From NCBI RefSeq assembly GCF_017352375.1, contig NZ_JAFEVR010000016.1:184758-248757 (forward strand): DNA of 64,000 nt, read 5' to 3'. Both the position numbers and the translations under genes were made by a program. Source of the stretch: Mycolicibacterium sp. S2-37 (GTDB lineage: Bacteria; Actinomycetota; Actinomycetes; Mycobacteriales; Mycobacteriaceae). Below, piece by piece: positions 16,989-25,346 of this stretch. Every line of letters begins with the position of its first letter. Positions within the stretch are counted from its first letter, which is position 1. The notes beneath the pieces were generated by a model, which worked only from the letters and a program-made list of their open reading frames with translations, was not told the DNA's origin and searched no databases.

Positions 16989-18392
16989 TCACCTGGTGTG
17001 TGAACCGCGGCGCCAGCGGCCGCCACGGGCCTGCGAGGCCGTCGCGCTGACATCTGCACTGCTGTAGTAGTCGTCTGTGGACCGCTTCCTGGCCGGCGAG
17101 AAAGTGAGAACTGCGCCGAGCAGCGGAGCTCCCGCTCGCGTCAGGGTGTGGACCGCGTCGGTCAGCTGTCGGCGCTTCGTCGTACCGAAACGGGCGACGA
17201 CCAGAACCCCCTGGCAGCTCGCGGCCAGGATCGCGGCATCCGTTCGCAGCAGCGACGGAGAATCGAGGATCACGTAGTCGAACCGCTGCCCCAACGCCGC
17301 GACGACGTCCTTGGTCACCTGCGACTCGAGCAGTTCGGCCGGATTCGACGGGGCAGCCCCGGAGGTGATCGCGGTGAGACGCGGCGCGTGCGTCCTTTGC
17401 AGTGCGTCGTCGAGGGTCGCACTCCCGCTGAGCACCGTCGCCAGACCGGCCTGGCCGCCGAGACCCAGGTATTGGGCCACCCGAGGCCGGCGCAGATCAC
17501 CGTCGACCACGACAACGTCGTGACCGGCCTCGGCCAGCGCCAGGGCCAGATTGACCGCTGTCGTGGTCCGGCCCTCCTCCGGCATGGCGCTGGCCACGAG
17601 CAGAGTGCGCGGTCCGTCGGCGATCTCCTGGAATTTCACGTTCACACGCAGCTCGCGGAAGGCTTCAGCGGCGGCAGAGTGGTCGGTCTCGAACGCGATC
17701 AGCGGATTCCTGCGGCGTTCGGCGTCGAACGGGATGTCTGCGACGAGGCCGACTCCGGTGGACTTCTCCAGCGCGGCCGAACTCCTGATCCGGTCGTCCA
17801 GTCGCTCGCGGACGAGCGCGAGGAAGACCCCGACGAGGGCGCCCAGCACGGCCGCGATGGCCAGGTTGCGTTTCGTCTTCGGAGCCACCGGGTCCTCGGG
17901 CAGCTCCGCGCGTTCCTGGACGATGACCCGGGCGTTGGGCTGCGCGCCCAGCTGAGGGGTCTCCAGTCCTGCGGCCATCACCACGAATTCGTCGGACAGT
18001 GTGTTGGCGATGTCGCGGGCCCGCGACGCCGAGGAATCCGTCACCGTCACGTCGATGAGGACGGTGTCGGTCGGGGCGGTCGCTTCGATCTTCTCCTTCA
18101 AGTCGGTAGCGCTCATGTCGAGGCCGAGTTTGTCGACGGTGCGCTGAGCAAGGATGTCGCCGGTGAGGAGTTCGATGTAGGACAGCACGCGACCCTGGGC
18201 GAACAAACCCCCGTCGTAGGTCTGCGAATTGTTGCCTTCTGAGGTGGTCGACACGAAGAGCCGGGTCGACGCCTCGTATCGCGGGGAGGCGAGGAGGGAT
18301 TGGACGATCGCACCGAGAATGGCGACGGCGGTCACAAGGCAGATGATCTTCCAGCGATGACGCAGGATCTGCGCGAAGTCTCGAACGGTCAA
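16989..18392 (-). CDS. Wzz-like polysaccharide co-polymerase with BY-kinase-type ATPase domain
   Basis: 467 residues from TTG 18392, chosen because GAAGGG lies six bases upstream and the resulting start (TVRDFAQILRHRW) is typical of Wzz proteins; GTG 18470 gives 26 more residues. Two helices (about 17-35 and 177-195) flank an extracytoplasmic chain-length domain. The cytoplasmic half is a MinD/CpsD-type ATPase with Walker A' VVVVDGDLRRP (294-304), Walker B FDYVILDSP (371-379) and two C-terminal tyrosines (442-443). The Walker A region reads PEEGRTTT: the invariant lysine is arginine (R275, codon CGG). It should control polymer length with the Wzy-like protein encoded 15 bases downstream; kinase activity is doubtful. 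Confidence 0.83.
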   Translation of the reverse strand: MTVRDFAQILRHRWKIICLVTAVAILGAIVQSLLASPRYEASTRLFVSTTSEGNNSQTYDGGLFAQGRVLSYIELLTGDILAQRTVDKLGLDMSATDLKEKIEATAPTDTVLIDVTVTDSSASRARDIANTLSDEFVVMAAGLETPQLGAQPNARVIVQERAELPEDPVAPKTKRNLAIAAVLGALVGVFLALVRERLDDRIRSSAALEKSTGVGLVADIPFDAERRRNPLIAFETDHSAAAEAFRELRVNVKFQEIADGPRTLLVASAMPEEGRTTTAVNLALALAEAGHDVVVVDGDLRRPRVAQYLGLGGQAGLATVLSGSATLDDALQRTHAPRLTAITSGAAPSNPAELLESQVTKDVVAALGQRFDYVILDSPSLLRTDAAILAASCQGVLVVARFGTTKRRQLTDAVHTLTRAGAPLLGAVLTFSPARKRSTDDYYSSADVSATASQARGGRWRRGSHTR

Positions 18393-18836
18393 TGGCGACC
18401 CTTCATCGCTGATGCTCTCCTCGTGCTCGCCGCTCGCGCGCCGAAGTCCGGCGAGCATACAGGTCGTCACACGTTATCCCAGGGACTGGGCGCCGCAAAG
18501 GCAAACGGCGGCTCCGAGGGATGCTCTCTGTCGCAATGCATTCGGAGCACCCTCAGACGTCCCCGCGCGTGAGTCGGTGAAGCACAACCGATCCGGGGCG
18601 CCGGTTATCTTCGGTGGCGTCAACGAATCGGTGACGGCGCCGCGTCTGCCGCTGTCTTACGAGGCCTTACATTTCGGGTCAAGCAGCAGACTCCGCCGGT
18701 ATAGTCCGACCACTGTTGGCGCCACGAAGCTCGATGGAAAGTAGAACAGCTTGCACCCGGTCAGTTCAGTTCTGTCATCGAGTCCGCAGCGACTGCCTTC
18801 CGGGTCAGGCGCCGACGACGTTGCCGAGATTCGATC
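18393..18836. promoter_or_regulatory. Divergent promoter region between Wzz-like and second BcsB-like genes
   Basis: 444 bases between divergently transcribed genes (368 if the longer Wzz start at 18470 is used). TATAGT at 18700-18705 matches a mycobacterial sigma-A -10 element for the rightward gene; no convincing -35 is visible. I found no supported small gene here. Confidence 0.35.
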
Positions 18837-20864
18837 ATGAATCGCGGCAGCTTCGTGCGGGTCTTCGCGGCCGTGCTCCTGCTGTTGCCGATCCTGTTCG
18901 CCGGAGCGGTCGCGGCTCCGGCGTACGGGCAACCGGAAGACGACACCAACACACCGCCGGCCGACGTGACGTTGAGCTGGCGTGCCCTCGGCTTGGAACA
19001 GGGGATGGTCCTCGGCCCCAACAGCCCGACGACTTTCACCGTGCCGGTGCCGCAGGGGCTGACCGCTTCGAGGCTGCGCGGCACCATCGACGTGCCCCTC
19101 AACATCGGCGCCGGTTTCCTCTCGGTCGAGGACGGCGACGGGAGAATCCTCGCGGCGGTGGACGTGCCTCCCGTTTCGGCTGCGCGGGCTCAGACACCGC
19201 TGGACGTCGACCTGTCGACGGCGCGGGTGCGCGCGTCGGCGGTCGACCTGACCTTCACCGTGCGGCCGGTGGACAACAGCGACCAGTTCTGCGGACCGAT
19301 CCAGGAGCTGAGCCTCAGCGACATGGCGACGGTGTTCACCGGCGCCGAGTCCCCGGCGACAACGATCGCCAACTTCTTCCCGCCGGTCCTCGAGCGCGTC
19401 ACCATCTACGCGCCGGCCGACGCCGACGCCGCCGAGCAGCAGGCCGTGCTCACCATGCTGACCGCCCTCACCCGGCAGTACAACCCGCAGCCGCTGGCGG
19501 TGAGCGTCGTCAACCAGCCGCGCGGTGCGGTGCCACCGCCCGCCCCGCAGCTGGCGCGTTCGGTCGTCGTCGAGAAGGGCGGAGCCGCCGGCCTCAGTGT
19601 GCAGGACCCGGGCAGTCCCAACGCCTTCCTGCGTGTCGCCGGCGGCGGCGACGAGCTCTCGACGCAGGTGTCGCTGCTGGCCACCCAGATGCAGTCGTTG
19701 GCCCAAACGGCCAGCACCCGGGTGGACGAGGCCGGAGCGGACGCCGCCCTGACCGGCGACACCCTGACGTTCGATCAACTGAACATGACCGGCAGGACCG
19801 ACGTCCTCAAGATCGGGAACTTCTCGGTCGGTGCGGGGCGCGCAGCGCTGGGCAACGGCCGCGTCGACCGAATTCAGGTGCATCTGCTGGCCGACTACAC
19901 GCCGGTCCCCAAGGATGACGCGGCAGCTGTGGTCATTCGGTCCGGTGATGTGGTCGTCTACCGGTCGGCGCTCGACAGCAGCGGCATCCTGGACGCGACC
20001 TTCGACGTGGACGGTCGCACGTTCGGCCAAGGCCTGAACCTCGACTTCGCACTGACCTACACGCCGCAGCAGGTCTGTGGGCCGCTCCTCGCGCCCATCA
20101 GCTTCCAGGTGAATCCCCGATCGACGCTGACCGTGCATCGGGGTGGCGCACCGCTCGGCGGATTCAGCGCCTTCCCGTCGGAGTTCAGCCCCAGGTTCAT
20201 GGTCGCGCTCGACGGCAGCGACCCCGACCAGCTCATCTGGGCTGCCCGAATCGTCGGCGCGATCGCCCGACTGACCAGCGTCGAACTCTCGCCGCAGGTC
20301 GTCGACCTCAAGACCGCCGTCGACGCCAACACGGGCGCACTGATCGTCGCCAAGTCCGGAGCCATTGGTCGCTCGAATCTGAACCCGCCCATCGGCGGCG
20401 ACGGGAACACGGTGGACGTCGCGCTGCCCACGGAGCTACGCGCCGACATCAACGACGGGATCGGCTCGATCCAGGCGTTCGCCGACGGGGCCCGCGACCG
20501 GTCGGTGATCCTGGTCACCACCACCGGGGCATGGTCGCTGGTGGACCCCCTGTTCAGCTCCGTCGACGGCGCGAACGGCAACTGGTCGGGGCTCACCGGT
20601 GACGTGCTGGCGGCCGGCGCGGCGGGCACCCCGACGAACCTCTCGATCCGCGCCGGCGATTCCGCCGCCGAGAGTGCAGACGCATCCGCCGTGTCGTCGT
20701 CTCCCGACTCGTCATCGCCCGAGCGATGGATCCCCATCGCCGTCGGCGTGGCGGCTGTGGTCGCCGTCGCAGCGCTCGTCTACGCCCTGCTGTCGCGCCG
20801 CAGACGCGCCGGCGGACACGACATGCCGGGTGGCCCGCCCACCACACCCGAGCCCCGAGCCTGA
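18837..20864 (+). CDS. BcsB-like exported protein, paralogue of the one at 751-2721
   Basis: 675 residues. Signal peptide (FVRVFAAVLLLLPILFAGAVAAPAYG), a large extracytoplasmic beta-rich region, then a single helix (WIPIAVGVAAVVAVAALVYALL) and a short basic tail rich in Gly/Pro. Sequence features shared with the BcsB-like protein at 751-2721 include the CGP/CS-Q cysteine segment, NFFPPVLERVTIY, and SLVDPLFSS near the C-terminus. No synthase gene is adjacent; it stands alone between the Wzz-like gene and pta. It may serve the same GT2 synthase or a second export route. Function is inferred only from architecture and location. Confidence 0.68.
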   Translation: MNRGSFVRVFAAVLLLLPILFAGAVAAPAYGQPEDDTNTPPADVTLSWRALGLEQGMVLGPNSPTTFTVPVPQGLTASRLRGTIDVPLNIGAGFLSVEDGDGRILAAVDVPPVSAARAQTPLDVDLSTARVRASAVDLTFTVRPVDNSDQFCGPIQELSLSDMATVFTGAESPATTIANFFPPVLERVTIYAPADADAAEQQAVLTMLTALTRQYNPQPLAVSVVNQPRGAVPPPAPQLARSVVVEKGGAAGLSVQDPGSPNAFLRVAGGGDELSTQVSLLATQMQSLAQTASTRVDEAGADAALTGDTLTFDQLNMTGRTDVLKIGNFSVGAGRAALGNGRVDRIQVHLLADYTPVPKDDAAAVVIRSGDVVVYRSALDSSGILDATFDVDGRTFGQGLNLDFALTYTPQQVCGPLLAPISFQVNPRSTLTVHRGGAPLGGFSAFPSEFSPRFMVALDGSDPDQLIWAARIVGAIARLTSVELSPQVVDLKTAVDANTGALIVAKSGAIGRSNLNPPIGGDGNTVDVALPTELRADINDGIGSIQAFADGARDRSVILVTTTGAWSLVDPLFSSVDGANGNWSGLTGDVLAAGAAGTPTNLSIRAGDSAAESADASAVSSSPDSSSPERWIPIAVGVAAVVAVAALVYALLSRRRRAGGHDMPGGPPTTPEPRA

Positions 20865-20908
20865 GCGGCGGACCTGCGCTACCGTCGCCTCATGAGGTTC
20901 TCGGCAGC

Positions 20909-23035
20909 GTGAAAGGCCCGCAGCAGCACCCCGTCTCCGCCATCTACATCGCATCGCCCGAAGGCGACACCGGGAAGTCGACAGTCGCGCTGGGTCTGCT
21001 CAGCAGGCTCACGGCCACCGTCGCCAAGGTGGGGGTGTTCCGGCCCATCACCCGGCGTCCGGAGGGGCAGGAGCGAAGCGGCCCGGGGGAAATCCGGAGC
21101 GAGTCGCGCGACTACATTCTGGAGCTCCTGCTCGCTCGGACGACGGCTGGCCTGACCTACGAGGAGTGCGTGGGGGTGGGGTATCGCCAGCTCCACGACG
21201 ATCCCGACGGGGCGATCGGCGACATCGTCGACCGGTTCCACCGCATGGCCGACCGTTGCGACGCCGTGCTGATCGTCGGCAGCGATTACACCGACGTGGC
21301 CAGTCCCAGCGAGCTGTCGGTCAACGCGCGCATCGCGGCCAACCTCGGCGTCCCGGTCGTGCTCACCGTGAAGGCCAAGGACCGGGCGCCCGCAGAGGTG
21401 GCCGACGTGGTCGAGGTCTGCCTCGACGAGATCTCCGGACAACATGCGCACACCGCGGCTGTGGTGGCGAACCGTTGCGCGCCAACCGAACTCGGTGCGA
21501 TCAACGAGGCCCTGCAACGGATCGACGGTCCGCCGACCTATGCGTTACCGGAGGAACCGCTGCTGGTCGCGCCGTCGGTTGGGGAACTGTGTGAGGCGGT
21601 CGACGGCACCGTCCTCAGCGGCGACGAGCGCCTGCTGAGCCGTGAGGTGATGGACGTACTGGTCGCCGGGATGACCGCCGAGCATGTGCTCGAGCGCCTC
21701 ACCGAAGGCGTCACCGTCGTGACGCCGGGTGACCGATCCGACGTGGTCCTCGCGGTCGCCAGTGCCCATGTGGCCGAGGGGTTCCCGTCACTGTCGGGCA
21801 TCATCCTCAACGGCGGCCTCCCGCTGCATCCGTCGATCGCCGCGCTGGTCGCCGGTTTGCGGCTTCGCCTGCCGATCGTCGCCACGGAGTACGGCACGTT
21901 CGAGACGGCGCGGCGGGTGGCCGGCACCCGCGGCCGGGTCACCGCCGAATCGACCCGCAAGATCGACACGGCGCTGGCGCTGATGGACGAACACGTGGAC
22001 ACCGCCGACCTGCTCGGGAAACTGGCCATCCCGATCCCGACGGTGGTCACACCGCAGATGTTCACCTATCAGCTGCTCGACCAGGCCCGCTCGGACCGCA
22101 AGCGCATCGTGCTGCCGGAGGGCGAGGACGACCGGATCCTCAAGGCCGCAGGCCGCCTCCTGCAGCGCGGCGTCGCGGACCTCACCATCCTCGGGGACGA
22201 GCCGCAGATCCGTTCCCGCGCAGCCGAGCTCGGCCTCGACCTGGCCGCGGCCGTCGTGCTCGATCCGCGCACAAGCGAGCTGTGTGACCAGTTCGCCGAG
22301 CAGTACGCAGAGCTCCGCAAACACAAGGGCGTCACCGTCGAGCAGGCCCGCGAGATCATCCACGACGTCTCGTACTTCGGCACCATGCTGGTCCACAACG
22401 ACATGGTCGACGGCATGGTCTCGGGCGCGATGCACACCACCGCGCACACCGTGCGGCCGGCGTTCGAGATCATCAAGACGCTGCCCGACGTGAACACCGT
22501 CTCCAGCATCTTCCTGATGTGTCTCGCCGACGAGGTGCTCGCCTACGGAGACTGCGCGATCGTCCCGGACCCCACCGCCGAGCAGCTCGCCGACATCGCG
22601 ATCTCCTCGGCACGCACCGCCGCCCAGTTCGGCATCGACCCGCGGGTGGCCATGCTGTCCTACTCGACCGGGACATCGGGCACCGGCGCCGACGTCGACA
22701 AGGTCCGCGCCGCAACCGAACTCGTCCGCCAGCGCGAACCCGAGCTGCTCGTCGAGGGGCCGATCCAGTACGACGCGGCGGTCGAACCGTCCGTCGCCGA
22801 GACCAAGATGCCCGACTCCGCGGTGGCGGGCCGGGCCACCGTGCTGATCTTCCCCGACCTCAACACCGGCAACAACACCTACAAGGCGGTGCAGCGCAGT
22901 GCGGGGGCCATCGCGATCGGGCCGGTGCTGCAGGGGCTGAACAAACCGGTCAACGACCTGTCGCGCGGAGCCCTGGTCGAGGACATCGTCAACACGGTCG
23001 CGATCACCGCGATCCAGGCCCAGGGGAAGCCATGA
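20909..23035 (+). CDS. pta: Phosphate acetyltransferase
   Basis: 708 residues from GTG 20909 (GAGG about 11 bases upstream; earlier in-frame sequence is GC-rich shadow). Interconverts acetyl-CoA and acetyl phosphate. Three-domain long form: N-terminal BioD-like P-loop (SPEGDTGKST, K23), a middle DRTGG-type domain (about 215-330), and the C-terminal PTA_PTB catalytic domain (KRIVLPEGEDDRILKAA; SYSTGTSGTGADVDKVR; FPDLNTGNNTYKAVQR). It overlaps ackA by four bases (ATGA). The pta-ackA order matches M. tuberculosis Rv0408-Rv0409, but fgd1, which precedes pta there, is replaced here by the polysaccharide locus. Confidence 0.96.
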   Translation: MKGPQQHPVSAIYIASPEGDTGKSTVALGLLSRLTATVAKVGVFRPITRRPEGQERSGPGEIRSESRDYILELLLARTTAGLTYEECVGVGYRQLHDDPDGAIGDIVDRFHRMADRCDAVLIVGSDYTDVASPSELSVNARIAANLGVPVVLTVKAKDRAPAEVADVVEVCLDEISGQHAHTAAVVANRCAPTELGAINEALQRIDGPPTYALPEEPLLVAPSVGELCEAVDGTVLSGDERLLSREVMDVLVAGMTAEHVLERLTEGVTVVTPGDRSDVVLAVASAHVAEGFPSLSGIILNGGLPLHPSIAALVAGLRLRLPIVATEYGTFETARRVAGTRGRVTAESTRKIDTALALMDEHVDTADLLGKLAIPIPTVVTPQMFTYQLLDQARSDRKRIVLPEGEDDRILKAAGRLLQRGVADLTILGDEPQIRSRAAELGLDLAAAVVLDPRTSELCDQFAEQYAELRKHKGVTVEQAREIIHDVSYFGTMLVHNDMVDGMVSGAMHTTAHTVRPAFEIIKTLPDVNTVSSIFLMCLADEVLAYGDCAIVPDPTAEQLADIAISSARTAAQFGIDPRVAMLSYSTGTSGTGADVDKVRAATELVRQREPELLVEGPIQYDAAVEPSVAETKMPDSAVAGRATVLIFPDLNTGNNTYKAVQRSAGAIAIGPVLQGLNKPVNDLSRGALVEDIVNTVAITAIQAQGKP

Positions 23036-24219
23036 GCCGCACCGTCCTGGTTCTCAACTCCGGCTCGTCGTCGGTGAAATTCCAGCTCGTTCAGCCGGAT
23101 TCGGGTGCAGCGCTGGCCGACGGCACGGTCGAGCGCATCGGCGAGGACTCCTCGTCGGCCAGCCTCGTCGTCGGGGACCGCGAGGTCACGCGCGACGACC
23201 GGGTGCCCGACCACGAGGCAGCGCTGCGGCTGGCCTTCGAACTGTTCGACGAGGCGGGTGCCGAGCTCGGGTCCGTCGGCCTCGTCGCGGTCGGTCACCG
23301 GGTCGTGCACGGTGGCCCCGATCTGTATCAGCCCACCGTCATCGACGACGCACTGGTGCACCGGCTCGAGGAACTCGCGCCCCTGGCGCCGTTGCACAAT
23401 CCGCCCGCGGTCCTCGGCATCGCCGTGGCGCGCAAGGTGTTGCCCGACCTCCCGCACGTGGCAGTGTTCGACACGGCGTTCTTCCACGATCTGCCGCCGG
23501 CGGCGGCCACCTACGCGATCGACCGTGATCTCGCTGAGCAGTGGCACATTCGTCGCTACGGGTTCCACGGCACCTCCCACCAGTACGTCAGCGAACAGGC
23601 CGCCGCCTACCTCGACGCGCCGCTGGCGTCGCTCAGCCAGATCGTGCTGCACCTGGGCAACGGCGCGTCGGCCTCGGCGATCCTGGGTGGCCGACCGGTC
23701 GACACCTCGATGGGCCTCACGCCGATGGAGGGTCTGGTGATGGGCACCAGATCCGGCGACATCGACCCCGGCGTGCTGATCTATCTGTGGCGCACCGCGG
23801 GAATGGGCGTCGAGGAGATCGAGACGATGCTCAACAAGCGCGCCGGGGTGCGCGGGCTGGGCGGAGAGATCGACTTCCGGGTGCTGCATGAGCGCATCGA
23901 GAGCGGGGACGAGCAGGCCCGACTGGCCTACGACGTCTACATCCACCGGCTGCGCAAGTACATCGGCGCCTACCTCGCGCTGCTGGGCACCACCGACGTC
24001 ATCAGCTTCACCGCCGGGGTGGGGGAGAACGACGCCGCGGTGCGCCGCGATGCGCTGTCCGGCCTCGCGCCGCTGGGGATCGAACTCGACGAGCACCTCA
24101 ATGACAGCCCCGCCAAGACCGCTCGCCGCATCTCCGCCGACGCGTCGCCGACGACGGTGCTCGTCATCCCCACCAACGAGGAACTCGCGATCGCGCGCGC
24201 CTGCCTGCAGGTGATCTGA
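23032..24219 (+). CDS. ackA: Acetate kinase
   Basis: 395 residues. Converts acetyl phosphate plus ADP to acetate plus ATP, completing the Pta-AckA route for acetate overflow and assimilation. ASKHA-fold signatures: VLNSGSSSVKFQL at the N-terminus, YGFHGTSHQYVS (catalytic region), HLGNGASASAI, and TAGVGENDAAVR with the adenine-binding loop. Length is normal. Start is the ATG overlapping the pta stop. Confidence 0.97.
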   Translation: MSRTVLVLNSGSSSVKFQLVQPDSGAALADGTVERIGEDSSSASLVVGDREVTRDDRVPDHEAALRLAFELFDEAGAELGSVGLVAVGHRVVHGGPDLYQPTVIDDALVHRLEELAPLAPLHNPPAVLGIAVARKVLPDLPHVAVFDTAFFHDLPPAAATYAIDRDLAEQWHIRRYGFHGTSHQYVSEQAAAYLDAPLASLSQIVLHLGNGASASAILGGRPVDTSMGLTPMEGLVMGTRSGDIDPGVLIYLWRTAGMGVEEIETMLNKRAGVRGLGGEIDFRVLHERIESGDEQARLAYDVYIHRLRKYIGAYLALLGTTDVISFTAGVGENDAAVRRDALSGLAPLGIELDEHLNDSPAKTARRISADASPTTVLVIPTNEELAIARACLQVI

Positions 24220-24230
24220 CGGGCCTGGGG

Positions 24231-24333
24231 CGGCGAGCGTGTGATGACGGCGTCGAGTGTGCACTCCTGGCGGCCGCGTCGCGGGTTTTCCTGCCTCACG
24301 ACACACTCGGCGCCGTGGCGTCACACTCGAGCA
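24231..24333. repeat. Left copy of imperfect repeat flanking the DUF559 pseudogene
   Basis: Shares with the segment at 25247-25330 a head (CGGCGAG-YGTG ... TGACGGC-R-TCGAGTGTGC) and a tail (CGCCGTGGCG-K-CACACTCGAG, 20 of 21 bases identical). Within each copy CGAGTGTG near the head is the exact reverse complement of CACACTCG in the tail, so each copy can fold as a hairpin. The loop differs in length and sequence. Resembles a small palindromic interspersed element. Confidence 0.6.
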
Positions 24334-24403
24334 TGTCCGGGCGCTGGGGATGAATCCCTCGTGATCGACTTGGTGTGTCGGAGCGCCGCGTCATCGTCCT
24401 GGC

Positions 24404-25263
24404 ATGAGCTCCTTGGCTGTCCCCTTCGTCGGAAGCCGCGCGCTGGCGTCTGGCGCGTTGAGCCGCCACCAGCTGCGCACGCGATACCGCGCGGTGTATC
24501 CGGACATCTACGTGTCGAGAATGTCTCCACCGTCGCTGCGGCAGAGGATTTCGGCCGCGTGGCTGTGGGCGGACGGGCGAGCCACCGTCGGCGGGTTGGC
24601 GGCCGCCGCGCTGCACGGAGCGAAGTGGTCGACGATGACAGCGTCGTCGAACTGATCCACGCCAATCCGCGGCCGCCGAAGGGAATCTCCACCCGCCGCG
24701 ACGTCCTGGACGACGGGGAGCGCCAGCTCCTGCATGGTCTTGCGGTGACGAGCCCCGCCCGTACCGCGTTCGACCTCGGGCGAAGGGGTCGCCTCGACGA
24801 GGCGGTGACGCGCCTCGATGCACTCACCCGCGCGACGGGGCTGCCGCTAGACGCCGTACTGCAGGTGGCCCGGCGGCACCCCGGCGCGCGCAACCTGCGT
24901 CGACTCGAGACCGTGATCGACCTGGTCGACCCAGGAGCGGAATCGCCGAAAGAGACCTGGCTGCGGCTGCTGTTCATCCGCGCCGGCCTGCCCCGGCCGC
25001 GAACACAGATTCCCGTGGCCGGTGCGGACGGACTGCCGTTCGCCTACCTCGATATGGGCTGGGACGACTACATGGTCGCAGCGGAATACGACGGCGAACA
25101 CCATCAGACCAGTCGGCGGGTTTATACCAACGACATCCGTCGCGCCGAGAAGATTGAACGCGTCGGATGGCTGGTGGTCCGGGTCGTCAAGGAGGACCAT
25201 CCGGTCGACATCCTGCGCCGAATCCGGCATGCGCTGGCGTCACGGTCGGCGAGTGTGCATTGA
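24404..25263 (+). pseudogene. DUF559 (Vsr-like nuclease fold) gene broken by a frameshift
   Basis: Two adjacent frames make one mycobacterial DUF559 protein. 24404-24655 encodes the N-terminal half (FVGSRALASGALSRHQLRTR ... AAALHGAKW); at about 24628 homology continues in the preceding frame (VDDDSVVELIHANPRPPKG) and runs to the stop at 25263. Restoring one G at TGG-TC (TGGGTC) would join them. The C-terminal half keeps the nuclease-like core (MVAAEYDGEHHQT ... RRAEKIERVGWLVVRVVKED). In M. tuberculosis ackA is followed directly by pknG on the other strand, so this is an insertion. If not a sequencing error, the gene is inactive. Confidence 0.8.
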
Positions 25264-25330
25264 CGGCATCGAGTGTGCGCATTGGGCGAGAACTCGTGCT
25301 GAAAACCGCCGTGGCGGCACACTCGAGACC
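25247..25330. repeat. Right copy of imperfect repeat flanking the DUF559 pseudogene
   Basis: Partner of 24231-24333 in the same orientation. The last four codons and the stop of the DUF559 frame lie inside it (CGGCGAGTGTGCATTGA). It holds CGAGTGTG at 25269-25276 and its inverse CACACTCG before CCGTGGCGG-type tail sequence, so it can form a hairpin between the DUF559 remnant and the convergent pknG stop. Confidence 0.58.
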
Positions 25331-25346
25331 GCGAAGCGCGGGCGCG

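Noticed and set aside
20726..20908. N-terminally longer Pta
   Set aside because: The upstream in-frame sequence overlaps the BcsB-like gene and reads as shadow; the GTG at 20909 gives the normal length.
24241..24627. Open frame upstream of the DUF559 C-terminal half as an alternative N-terminus
   Set aside because: Family-like sequence for that part is in the next frame (24404-24628); the upstream frame crosses the repeat and has no match to the family.
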